Assembly: GCA_022845895.1 (NCBI GenBank)
Contig: AP025573.1
Location: 2,266,501-2,330,500 of the forward strand
DNA from: Lachnospiraceae bacterium
GTDB taxonomy: Bacteria; Bacillota; Clostridia; Lachnospirales; Lachnospiraceae
Reading direction: 5' to 3'
DNA: 64,000 nucleotides
The translations under genes were made by a program, and so were the position numbers. The notes under the pieces are model-generated. The model did not search any database and was not told the DNA's origin. It was given only the letters and a program-made list of their open reading frames with translations. Shown here in pieces: positions 50,341 to 57,284 of this stretch (position 1 is the first letter of the stretch; every line of letters starts with the position of its first letter).

Positions 50341-51351
50341 TCATGCATTTTTTCTCTGATGTACGGAGAGGCCGACATAAAACAGGAACCATCCGATACA
50401 ATGAGCCAAAAGAATGAAAATATCTTTTACCACCGCCGCCCCGCTGCCGGTCGATACGTCCATTATTCCCTCGAATGTCGCCTGCGAGGGGACAAGGTAG
50501 CAGACTGCTGAAAGAAGCGGCTGACGGATTCCCACAAGAAAACGTAAGATTGGTACAGCCATAAAGAAAATCATAACAATCTTGATATAAACCACGCCAA
50601 CCATCAGCCCGCTGGATGTTCTTCCGATGAATAAGCCTATCAGTGCGGCCACAAATGCGGAAAGGACAATGAGCACCAGCATAAGAGCCGCATTTTTTAA
50701 AGTTAGCCGGAAGCAGATACAAACCGTAATAACGGAGGACAGGCACCCGCAGATAAAGCCGACAGAGAGCTTCTGCAAGATATATTGGCTGTGGGATATT
50801 GGCAATATCTCGTTGATATATGCAACGCCGTCCTCCTTTTCAGAAATCATGTTCATAGCGTTAAAGGTGCATCCCATAAACATTGCGACAATCAATGTAA
50901 CAGCAATAAACATATCTTGAAATCCAGCCATCACATCGGGCCGTTCTAATATGTGGACCTCTGTCTGCCCGGTGCCATGTCGCTGTTCGTATAGGTCCGG
51001 GAGCGTATCCGCCGTTTGGCGGAATATATCCAGCTCGTCGTCGGATAGCATCGTTTTGATGCCGCTTCCATCCGCCTCCACACCGATTAGATTTGTAGAC
51101 GGCTCTATGACTGCCTCAGTCAGTTCTTCCATCGTTTGATATACCGTCACCGGGCCATACCGTTCCAGCCATGAAACTGTTTGCGTCGGCAAACCGCCTT
51201 GCAGAACTCCAAAATGTAACTCCCCCAGCGTAGTGAAGTCAATTGCGCCGACAAAGTTTAAAGCGGCCGCAACGACAATGGGCAATAAAAAGGTCATCAG
51301 GCAAAACTTGTCACGCAGCACGCTTTTCAACTGATAGCGTAATCCTTTCAT
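50341..51351 (-). CDS. ABC-2 type exporter permease (second membrane subunit)
   Basis: A 336-residue ABC-2 permease. I start at the ATG at 51351 (MKGLRYQLKSVLRDKFCLMT) with GGAGAGCTGAAT upstream; a longer frame to 51429 is not supported. The first helix (FLLPIVVAAALNFVGAIDFT) is followed by a roughly 130-residue extracytoplasmic domain and five hydrophobic segments near the C terminus. It starts 2 bp after the other permease's stop and is the last gene of the exporter operon. It converges on rqcH with a 15-bp gap. Together with the other permease it forms the membrane part of a heterodimeric exporter, possibly for an antibiotic or peptide. Confidence 0.85.
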   Translation of the reverse strand: MKGLRYQLKSVLRDKFCLMTFLLPIVVAAALNFVGAIDFTTLGELHFGVLQGGLPTQTVSWLERYGPVTVYQTMEELTEAVIEPSTNLIGVEADGSGIKTMLSDDELDIFRQTADTLPDLYEQRHGTGQTEVHILERPDVMAGFQDMFIAVTLIVAMFMGCTFNAMNMISEKEDGVAYINEILPISHSQYILQKLSVGFICGCLSSVITVCICFRLTLKNAALMLVLIVLSAFVAALIGLFIGRTSSGLMVGVVYIKIVMIFFMAVPILRFLVGIRQPLLSAVCYLVPSQATFEGIMDVSTGSGAAVVKDIFILLAHCIGWFLFYVGLSVHQRKNA

Positions 51352-51353
51352 AT

Positions 51354-52349
51354 TCAGCTCTCCTTTCCCATTTCCCTGCGGAACGCGCACTGTACGCCCG
51401 CGAATAATACCGCAATTGCAGCCAGACACCCCAGATAGTAGACATAGCTATCCGTGGGAGTTCCAAAGTAAGCATTTTTCAGGCCCATATACATATGATA
51501 GAACGGATGATATTGTATCCAATCCAGCTTTACCGCTGTATTAGCAGACAAAAACACCGGGGTAGCCACAAAAATCGCAATCAGAAGATAGCCCAATGTA
51601 AACTGTCGGAAATCTTTCAAAAGCAGGGCGCAGGCCAGCCCGGTCAAGGCCATGACCAAGGACAGGAGCGCCGTTTGCAACAGCACCGCTGGCAATATGG
51701 CTGCGGTCTCCAATAGTCCAACATTCAGCACGGTGAGAAGTACCGCAAAGACAAGATCCGACAGCAGAAAGATTGCCAGCTTAGACAGGACAAACAGATT
51801 CTTACGCAAGGGCACAATAGCATGGACACGGATAACACCCATGTCTTTTTCCTTGAACAGCACAGCCGCAATCCCTAAAAATCCAACAGCCGCAATTTCA
51901 AAAAACAGCAGTTCACAGGTAATCTCTTTCCTCGCCTTTTGTTCCGGCGTATTAGAGCCAATCACCTCGGCGCTGTAATTCCCTGACGGCTGCAGGAGAG
52001 AAAGCGCGTAGTCAATACGGTGACGGTCTGCATGTTCCGATGCCTCATAGAGTATAAGCTGTGGCTCCCCGGTGCTGGCATCTATGCCCACGCCATCGGT
52101 ATCTTTGAGCAAGATCGTGTCAAGCGCTTCTTTTGATGAGACTCTCTGAACCAGCGTAGATACTGTTGTCTGCGTTCCGACAGGGTCATATAGGTACACA
52201 TTGTAAGCTTTCGCTTCCATGAATTTGATATATCCAAAGTTCACGTACAGGGTGTAAAGGGCTAAAAAGCCCAATGACATGAGGAAAAATTTCCCGTAAA
52301 CCATCATCCGGCAATCTTTTTTGAACAGGGAACAAAGGCTTTTCCACAT
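51354..52349 (-). CDS. ABC-2 type exporter permease (first membrane subunit)
   Basis: A 331-residue membrane subunit with the N-terminal helix FFLMSLGFLALYTLYVNFGY. A large outer loop of about 120 residues follows, then five helices (for example LLFFEIAAVGFLGIAAVLFK). The start ATG at 52349 overlaps the ATPase TGA as TGATG, with GGGAAGGGGGC upstream. It shares the overall architecture of the downstream permease, consistent with an exporter made of two unlike membrane halves plus one ATPase dimer. Substrate unknown; the adjacent two-component system suggests response to an envelope-active compound. Confidence 0.85.
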   Translation of the reverse strand: MWKSLCSLFKKDCRMMVYGKFFLMSLGFLALYTLYVNFGYIKFMEAKAYNVYLYDPVGTQTTVSTLVQRVSSKEALDTILLKDTDGVGIDASTGEPQLILYEASEHADRHRIDYALSLLQPSGNYSAEVIGSNTPEQKARKEITCELLFFEIAAVGFLGIAAVLFKEKDMGVIRVHAIVPLRKNLFVLSKLAIFLLSDLVFAVLLTVLNVGLLETAAILPAVLLQTALLSLVMALTGLACALLLKDFRQFTLGYLLIAIFVATPVFLSANTAVKLDWIQYHPFYHMYMGLKNAYFGTPTDSYVYYLGCLAAIAVLFAGVQCAFRREMGKES

Positions 52350-53197
52350 CAAGACAGCCCCCTTCCCGTATATTTGATAAACATATCCTCCAGCGTCGGC
52401 TCCTGTGAATGGACGCTGATAATCTCGTCATGTGCAAAGGGAATGCCCGCCTCTAATTCCGAGGCCTCAATCATCTGTTCTTCTCTCCTCCCCCGGTACA
52501 GATAGTCAATCCTCACGCGGTGATTGCTGTTCTGCTCTTTCAGGCTTTTGGGCGTATCCAGTGCCATGATATTGCCATTGGACAGAAAGGCCACCCTGTC
52601 ACACAGCAGATCGGCATCCAGCATATTGTGGGTAGTCAAAAATACCGTTGTTCCTTTCCTGCGTTCTTCCTCAATGATTCTGCGGAATAAAACAGCACCG
52701 GACGGGTCAAGCCCACTGGTCGGTTCGTCCAGGAACAGCAGCCTGGGATTGCTGATCAGCGCCCGCGCCATGCTTGCCCGCTGCCGCATACCCTTTGAGT
52801 AGGACGAAACAGGCTTTTTCAAGAAATCCGGCTTAAATTCCAATTCATCCAATACATCCTCGATGCTGCGCACCTGCTCTTTCGGATAGAAAGAAGAAAA
52901 ATATCTGAGATTGTCAACTGCGCTCAAATTGGCATACAGATATGGAAACTCAAACAATACTCCAATTTTCTGAAAAAACTCCTGCGTATGTGCCGCAGAA
53001 ATGTCCTGCCCGAACAGGGATACCTTGCCAGCCTGCCCTTTCAAGATTCCGGTCAGGATTTTTTGGGTCGTTGACTTCCCGGAGCCGTTCGGTCCCAGAA
53101 AGCCAAAGATTTCTCCATCTTCCACGGAAAAGTTCAGACCTTGCAGCACTTGTTTGTCTTTGCCGTAGGAATACGTCAAATCTTTTACTTCAATCAT
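52349..53197 (-). CDS. ABC exporter ATP-binding protein
   Basis: A 282-residue ATPase subunit. Walker A is GFLGPNGSGKSTTQKILTG, with a Q-loop region after it. The signature SSYSKGMRQRASMARALIS and Walker B LLFLDEPTSGLDPSGAVLF are followed by the H-loop FLTTHNMLDADLLCD. The C terminus is an accessory domain typical of drug-type exporters. The start overlaps the stop of the small membrane-protein gene (ATGA) and the stop overlaps the permease start. It drives the two permeases downstream. Confidence 0.93.
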   Translation of the reverse strand: MIEVKDLTYSYGKDKQVLQGLNFSVEDGEIFGFLGPNGSGKSTTQKILTGILKGQAGKVSLFGQDISAAHTQEFFQKIGVLFEFPYLYANLSAVDNLRYFSSFYPKEQVRSIEDVLDELEFKPDFLKKPVSSYSKGMRQRASMARALISNPRLLFLDEPTSGLDPSGAVLFRRIIEEERRKGTTVFLTTHNMLDADLLCDRVAFLSNGNIMALDTPKSLKEQNSNHRVRIDYLYRGRREEQMIEASELEAGIPFAHDEIISVHSQEPTLEDMFIKYTGRGLS

Positions 53198-53349
53198 TCA
53201 TCCTCACCCCATTTCCCGTGCTGTTCCTTTTTCTTCTCCTGTTCCCGCTTGTTCCACCACTTCACGAACTTGATCTTCAACGGGACAGAGATTGCCAGCA
53301 CCGCTACAATCACCAGGCACCAGTACCACTCCAAACCTAAAAATGTCAT
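53194..53349 (-). CDS. Small membrane protein leading the exporter operon, 51 aa
   Basis: A short gene whose TGA overlaps the ATG of the ABC ATPase (ATGA at 53197-53194). The product starts MTFLGLEWYWCLVIVAVLAI, one membrane helix, followed by a strongly charged cytoplasmic tail, KWWNKREQEKKKEQHGKWG. AAAGGAGGGAATCCT precedes the ATG. It has the look of a small accessory or regulatory subunit of the exporter. I know no named family. It is the first gene after the 11-bp repeat array, so it opens the regulated transcript. Confidence 0.7.
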   Translation of the reverse strand: MTFLGLEWYWCLVIVAVLAISVPLKIKFVKWWNKREQEKKKEQHGKWGEDE

Positions 53350-53413
53350 AGGATTCCCTCCTTTATCTGCGAGAGCCGACTGCCCTCTTCTTGAGATGAA
53401 TTTACGAAAATTA

Positions 53414-53455
53414 GGTGAAGTCGGTGTGAGCCCGGTGTGAAGCTGGCGTGAAATC
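53414..53455 (-). promoter_or_regulatory. Four 11-bp direct repeats, probable response-regulator sites
   Basis: TGAA/TGAG cores at 53416, 53427, 53438 and 53449 are spaced by exactly 11 bp. Read on the minus strand they are TTCAC-type repeats (TTCACGCCAGC, TTCACACCGGG, CTCACACCGAC, TTCACC). They lie 65-105 bp upstream of the exporter operon and next to the two-component genes. The array has the geometry used by OmpR/PhoB-family regulators binding in tandem on one face of DNA. Confidence 0.65.
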
Positions 53456-53469
53456 CAATAAACAGAAAT

Positions 53470-53498
53470 GGCCCTGCCTTTTAAGTAAAAGCAGAGCC
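53470..53498 (-). terminator. Terminator of the two-component operon
   Basis: An imperfect hairpin (arms 53470-53482 and 53487-53498, one bulge and one mismatch) lies 17 bp after the histidine kinase stop. It separates it from the repeat array of the exporter promoter. Confidence 0.6.
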
Positions 53499-53514
53499 GT
53501 TTATAAATACATTT

Positions 53515-54591
53515 TTAATTGACGGATGGAATAGAAAAATAGAATTGGACCCCATCCGAACAATTTTTCACGCCGAAATCAAATTTCTGCATGGACAGAA
53601 TTTGCGCGACGATGGCAAGACCCAGACCGGAGCCACTGTATTTGGAATTGCTGTCCCGGTAAAATTTTGTCCACAGTTTTGGCAGGTTCTCCTCGGGAAT
53701 GGGAGGACTCTGATTATAGATGGAAAAATATAGTGTCCCCGCCTGCTCCATCAAGGTCAGCTTCAAAATACCGTCTGAAATGACATTCTTTTTTGCGTTG
53801 ACAATCAGATTATCTAGCACCTGCTCCATACGGGACTTATCCGTATAGACATAGACCTTGTGCTCTGGCAGTTCGTAATGCAATTCATAGCAGGCATCCG
53901 GCACATCAATCAGCAGCCGCCCGGCGACGGTCTCCAGAAATTCCACGAAGTCAAACCGTTCCGGGTTAAGCCGCGAAGTTCCGGTTTCCAATGCGGATAA
54001 ATCTAAAAGTGTTGTGATCAGTCCGCTCATTCGTTCTGTTTCCGTTATGATTATCTCCGAATACTTCTGCTTCTTGCCCTCGTCAGGTTCGTCCTGTAAT
54101 CCCTCGGCGTAGGCGCGGATAACGCCAAGCGGTGTTTTCATCTCATGGGAAAGCTGGTCTGCCAGTTCTTTGCGCTCGGCCAGCAGCTGCCGCTCCTGCT
54201 TCACATCTTGTTCAAGCCGCATATTAGCTGCTTCTAGTCGTGCAAGGGCCTCTTGCAGATTATCAGCCATCGTATTGATGCTGAAAGCCAGTTCCCCAAA
54301 TTCGTCATTGGTGGCAATAGCGCAAGGGACGGAAAAATCCAGCTCCGCCATCTTCCGGGCCGCTTGATTGAGCTTTGAAATGGGCTTTGAAATAAATCGC
54401 CCCATTAGGAAATCGACAGCAAGAACAGTGGCAAGTACAAAAAGGAACCAGACGGCAAATGAAACATCAGGATCCATTTCCAGCCTTGTTGCAAGGATGT
54501 ATGAAAGGATAAGCAGCATACCGGCCAGCTTAGATACCATCAGTATCTTTTTACGGACTGTCCGCAGTGAAAAATTATCATTTAATTTCAT
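53515..54591 (-). CDS. Sensor histidine kinase
   Basis: A 358-residue membrane kinase. It has two membrane helices (around residues 20-36 and 45-64) with an extremely short outer loop (ATRLEMDPDV), a HAMP domain, then the H box LADQLSHEMKTPLGVIRAY with H149. N box VLDNLIVNAKKNV and G box YSGSGLGLAIV follow. The minimal sensing loop is typical of intramembrane-sensing kinases that work with ABC exporters. It overlaps the response regulator gene by ATGA, and the exporter operon follows after a terminator. The likely trigger is an envelope stress or the exporter's own substrate (inference). Confidence 0.92.
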   Translation of the reverse strand: MKLNDNFSLRTVRKKILMVSKLAGMLLILSYILATRLEMDPDVSFAVWFLFVLATVLAVDFLMGRFISKPISKLNQAARKMAELDFSVPCAIATNDEFGELAFSINTMADNLQEALARLEAANMRLEQDVKQERQLLAERKELADQLSHEMKTPLGVIRAYAEGLQDEPDEGKKQKYSEIIITETERMSGLITTLLDLSALETGTSRLNPERFDFVEFLETVAGRLLIDVPDACYELHYELPEHKVYVYTDKSRMEQVLDNLIVNAKKNVISDGILKLTLMEQAGTLYFSIYNQSPPIPEENLPKLWTKFYRDSNSKYSGSGLGLAIVAQILSMQKFDFGVKNCSDGVQFYFSIPSVN

Positions 54592-55256
54592 ACTGTTACC
54601 TCGAATTTATAGCCGGAGCGGATGAGGGTAACGATATGTTTCCCTTCGTTGCCTAGTTTCTGCCGCAAGGTTTTGATATGGGTGTCTACTGTCCGGGTGG
54701 TTCCCCCGAAGTCATATCCCCATATTCTGTTCAGCAGCTGGTCGCGGGTGAATATCTGTCCCGGGTTTGCCATGAAGAGATACAGCAGTTCATATTCCTT
54801 GTGGGTTAGAGCAATCTCCTTTCCGTCTATGAATACTTTGTGGGAGGACGGCACTACCGTTATCTTTCCGAAGTTCAATGCGTCAAGAGGGGCAGAGGAA
54901 GAACGGCGGAGCAGGGCGTTTGCCTTAGCAAGCAATACTTTGGGGCTGAAAGGTTTTGTCATGTAGTCGTCGGCCCCATATTCATAGCCTTTCAGCTTAT
55001 CGTTTTCACCACTTTTGGCCGTCAGCATGATAATAGGCATATTGCTCATTTCCCGTGCCATTTTGCAGACGGAAAAGCCGTCCAGATGGGGCATCATTAC
55101 GTCCAGTATCATAAAATCCATCGGATTGTTTTTCAATACCATCAAGGCGTCCACACCATCGTCCGCGGTGAAGCAGGTATGTCCGCCCCGCTGCATATAC
55201 GTGGCAATGATGTCCTGCATATTCTTTTCATCTTCAACAATCAATATATTCGCCAT
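54588..55256 (-). CDS. OmpR/PhoB-family response regulator
   Basis: A 222-residue regulator. The receiver domain has the acidic pair in ILIVEDEKNMQDII, the phospho-acceptor D52 (FMILDVMMPHLDG) and K in MLTAKSGENDKLKG. A winged-helix DNA-binding domain follows (ALTHKEYELLYLFMANPGQI, then FTRDQLLNRIWGYD). It is partnered with the overlapping histidine kinase gene. Its probable targets are the four 11-bp repeats at 53414-53455. Transcription must start in the 31 bp or so after an Rhs fragment, or inside that fragment. Confidence 0.93.
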   Translation of the reverse strand: MANILIVEDEKNMQDIIATYMQRGGHTCFTADDGVDALMVLKNNPMDFMILDVMMPHLDGFSVCKMAREMSNMPIIMLTAKSGENDKLKGYEYGADDYMTKPFSPKVLLAKANALLRRSSSAPLDALNFGKITVVPSSHKVFIDGKEIALTHKEYELLYLFMANPGQIFTRDQLLNRIWGYDFGGTTRTVDTHIKTLRQKLGNEGKHIVTLIRSGYKFEVTV

Positions 55257-55287
55257 TGAAAATCACTCCTTTCCGCCTTACCGTTAC

Positions 55288-55557
55288 TTATAGCGTCAAT
55301 CTTACGGCTTTTTTGCTGCTATAGGGATTAGCCGAATTGTAATATCTCGCCCGGAGATACTGGTTTCCGGTCAGGGCGTCTGTGTACCCTTTGTGAAATG
55401 TATATGGGTTGTCCATTTCTGCACTTGCCGATGCCTCCCCATATACATCATAGTTATAAGATAACACATTCGTTCCCTGTCTGCCAGTCAGGTTTGCAAC
55501 CGAACCTCTGCCGTCGTACATGTCCTTGATGTTTCCTGATGTTCCACGTTCTATCAA
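55288..55557 (-). pseudogene. Displaced Rhs core fragment
   Basis: The fragment encodes GTSGNIKDMYDGRGSVANLT then GRQGTNVLSYNYDVYGEASA and NQYLRARYYN. It is a near copy of the core end of the giant Rhs gene (58275-58560). Relative to it an internal deletion has removed about 24 codons (after GTSGNIK). The copy breaks off after RARYYN and runs into sequence belonging to the two-component promoter region (NPYSSKKAVRLTL). It has no start of its own. It is a leftover of a recombination or displacement event at the Rhs locus. Confidence 0.8.
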
Positions 55558-55921
55558 CGACCCTGCGTATAAGAATCTACATCATTGCTATTTCTTGCTC
55601 TGTATCTTTTTGCACGAAATCTGTGCCATCCTTTATATTACACCAAACAATCCATTGCTTGAAAGAAAAATACCTTAAACAAGCGTCTAATGCCACTTTT
55701 GAGAAACTAATCTAGACCATGCCTGATAACAAATAATCCTCTTTTACAAAACTACACTAAAAAGGCGTACCCGTTAAGAACAAGCCACTTCCGTGGTGTA
55801 TACATTCTTGACGGGTACGCCCCTTTTATTGTTTAGAGAAGACAAAAGGATATAAGTATAAGTCTACTAATAGAGATCTTGCAAGAAAGAATCACTCAAT
55901 CCAAGTGTCCTTTTCGCTATC
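55558..55921. other. Gene-free spacer in the Rhs graveyard
   Basis: 364 bp without a supportable gene. The first 10-15 bp still match the Rhs core. The rest is AT-rich, with the long hairpin annotated separately. Confidence 0.6.
55763..55822. repeat. Long nested hairpin (terminator-like palindrome)
   Basis: GGCGTACCCGTTAAGAA (55764-55780) pairs with TTCTTGACGGGTACGCC (55805-55821) with a single G-T pair. The 24-nt loop carries its own CCAC/GTGG hairpin. A and T runs flank both arms, so it can terminate transcription in either direction. It could also be the end of a small palindromic mobile sequence. Confidence 0.7.
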
Positions 55922-56146
55922 TCAAGTTACGAATCCATCCGTCCAGTTATCCTGATTCACTTCATATGCATCAATATAAAAACAATCATCTGAAAATCGA
56001 CAGAATCCTTTTTTCATCTTAAATTTCTCTTTAACTTCCTCTGCTTTTTCTCGAGAGCTATATATACCAATAATTTTTGTCTCCTCTGCTTTTATATCTT
56101 CGTAAATCTCATATTCATAACTATGTTGAAGTAAGTATACTTTCAT
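55922..56146 (-). CDS. Small DUF7336-like protein, 74 aa
   Basis: A 74-residue protein with the pattern YLLQHSYEYEIYED..., KIIGIYSSREKAEEVKEKFK, GFCRFSDDCFYIDAYEV, NWTDGF. From memory these resemble DUF7336-type small proteins that occur in polymorphic toxin and immunity clusters. It is AT-rich, in line with the upstream immunity-like gene (56228-56647). A third orphan immunity gene is a sensible reading, but no cognate toxin is left nearby. The start follows AGGAGTGTGGCAAG. Confidence 0.65.
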   Translation of the reverse strand: MKVYLLQHSYEYEIYEDIKAEETKIIGIYSSREKAEEVKEKFKMKKGFCRFSDDCFYIDAYEVNQDNWTDGFVT

Positions 56147-56227
56147 CTTGCCACACTCCTCTGTTAAAACTATATTTATATAAAAAATTTACTAACTTGA
56201 TGACATATTATATATAAATATAATTAT

Positions 56228-56647
56228 TTAATATATACCAGAATCATTTAATTTCTTCCATCTGATCCTCTCTGCTGCTATCCATGTTCCTCTACTCGAA
56301 TTAATATCCTCTGTTTTTAAGTTTTCCCATTCACTCCAATAAAAGGTCATATTGACTTTAATTAACGAGGCTCCATAAATTATAGCGTCATACTCTTCAT
56401 CACGTGGCTCTAAATTTAGTTTTTTAATTTTATCAAATTGTACTTGTATTGTACGACAATCTGACATTTGGCTTTGAAAAATAATTTCAACTGTTCGATT
56501 CACGTTAATCGGTTGCATCGCTCTATTAACGTCAACATAGCACCCACTAACATAATTCATTTCTTTTATACAACTATCATGAAAATAACAAAATTCTTCC
56601 ATCAACTCTTTTATATCTTCTTCAGTTTCTATCTCTTTGTAATTCAT
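56228..56647 (-). CDS. Putative orphan immunity protein, 139 aa
   Basis: A 139-residue acidic soluble protein (MNYKEIETEEDIKELMEEFC; later FHDSCIKEMNYVSGCYVDVN; TFYWSEWENLKTED; WIAAERIRWKKL). It resembles, from memory, immunity-type proteins in Firmicutes toxin loci, but I cannot name the family. AAGGAGGCAAGAT precedes the ATG. It lies 11 bp after the displaced Rhs tip (56659-56836), which would be its former cognate toxin. Retaining the immunity gene after losing the toxin protects against siblings that still carry it. Confidence 0.65.
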   Translation of the reverse strand: MNYKEIETEEDIKELMEEFCYFHDSCIKEMNYVSGCYVDVNRAMQPINVNRTVEIIFQSQMSDCRTIQVQFDKIKKLNLEPRDEEYDAIIYGASLIKVNMTFYWSEWENLKTEDINSSRGTWIAAERIRWKKLNDSGIY

Positions 56648-56658
56648 ATCTTGCCTCC

Positions 56659-56836
56659 TTATTTTCTAACAGCATTATCACCACTCCAGTCCCAGTCATG
56701 TCTATGAGGGACTTTATCGGAACCATTATCTGTATGGTTATAATCTATACCTTGCTTACCGTATAGGACTTCCTGCTGCTCTTTACCTTTGGCTTCGGCT
56801 TGATTCCATAGTATGCCTTGACCTTGTCGGCTGTTC
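56659..56836 (-). pseudogene. Displaced Rhs C-terminal tip with duplicated hinge
   Basis: A 78-bp stretch (56758-56835) is identical to the hinge region of the giant Rhs gene (58042-58119; ADKVKAYYGIKPKPKVKSSR region). Directly after it a different tip follows in another frame: YGKQGIDYNHTDNGSDKVPH then RHDWDWSGDNAVRK and a stop at 56659. The hinge frame itself meets a TAG soon after. The junction lies at a GGTAAGCAAGG-like microhomology that also occurs in the active gene's tip (GKQGID). It is thus a swapped-out toxin end, now silent. Confidence 0.75.
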
Positions 56837-56848
56837 TGGCAAGCTTTA

Positions 56849-57271
56849 CTATTCAACACCCATGTTATCATCAATTGGAATTACATTTATCTCTGGCTCT
56901 CCTTGTGAAATTACTTCAATTACATAATTCAAAGTAATAATTAAGTAATGTTCAAGATTCAGGACATCATACATTTCACCACTTATTTTTTTTACTTCAT
57001 TTCCAAACTCTCCATCTACTATCTTGTAAATTGTATTTGAAAAATTGTCCTTTTTATACTTAACGATTTGTTCTTCATCAAATATACCTTCTTGCAATAA
57101 TATTCCCTCATCAAACATTCTTACCGCTGATGCTAAACCAAAATCCATCTTAACAGAATATTCATTACTTTCCAGCAGAATGATTAATCCCTCTTCTTCT
57201 CCGTTTTTTAATTCTGCCAAATACTTTCCTTTTGGTATGTATCCTTTATTAATTACTTTCCAATTTTCCAT
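56849..57271 (-). CDS. Putative immunity protein for the Rhs toxin, 140 aa
   Basis: A 140-residue protein (MENWKVINKGYIPKGKYLAE; LIILLESNEYSVKMDFGLAS; VLNLEHYLIITLNYVIEVIS). It is acidic, soluble and AT-rich. It begins 13 bp after the stop of the giant Rhs gene on the same strand, the invariable place of the cognate immunity gene. AGGTACG precedes the ATG. I do not recognise the fold. It should bind and neutralise the C-terminal toxin of the Rhs protein, by analogy only. Confidence 0.75.
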   Translation of the reverse strand: MENWKVINKGYIPKGKYLAELKNGEEEGLIILLESNEYSVKMDFGLASAVRMFDEGILLQEGIFDEEQIVKYKKDNFSNTIYKIVDGEFGNEVKKISGEMYDVLNLEHYLIITLNYVIEVISQGEPEINVIPIDDNMGVE

Positions 57272-57284
57272 CGTACCTCCACTA

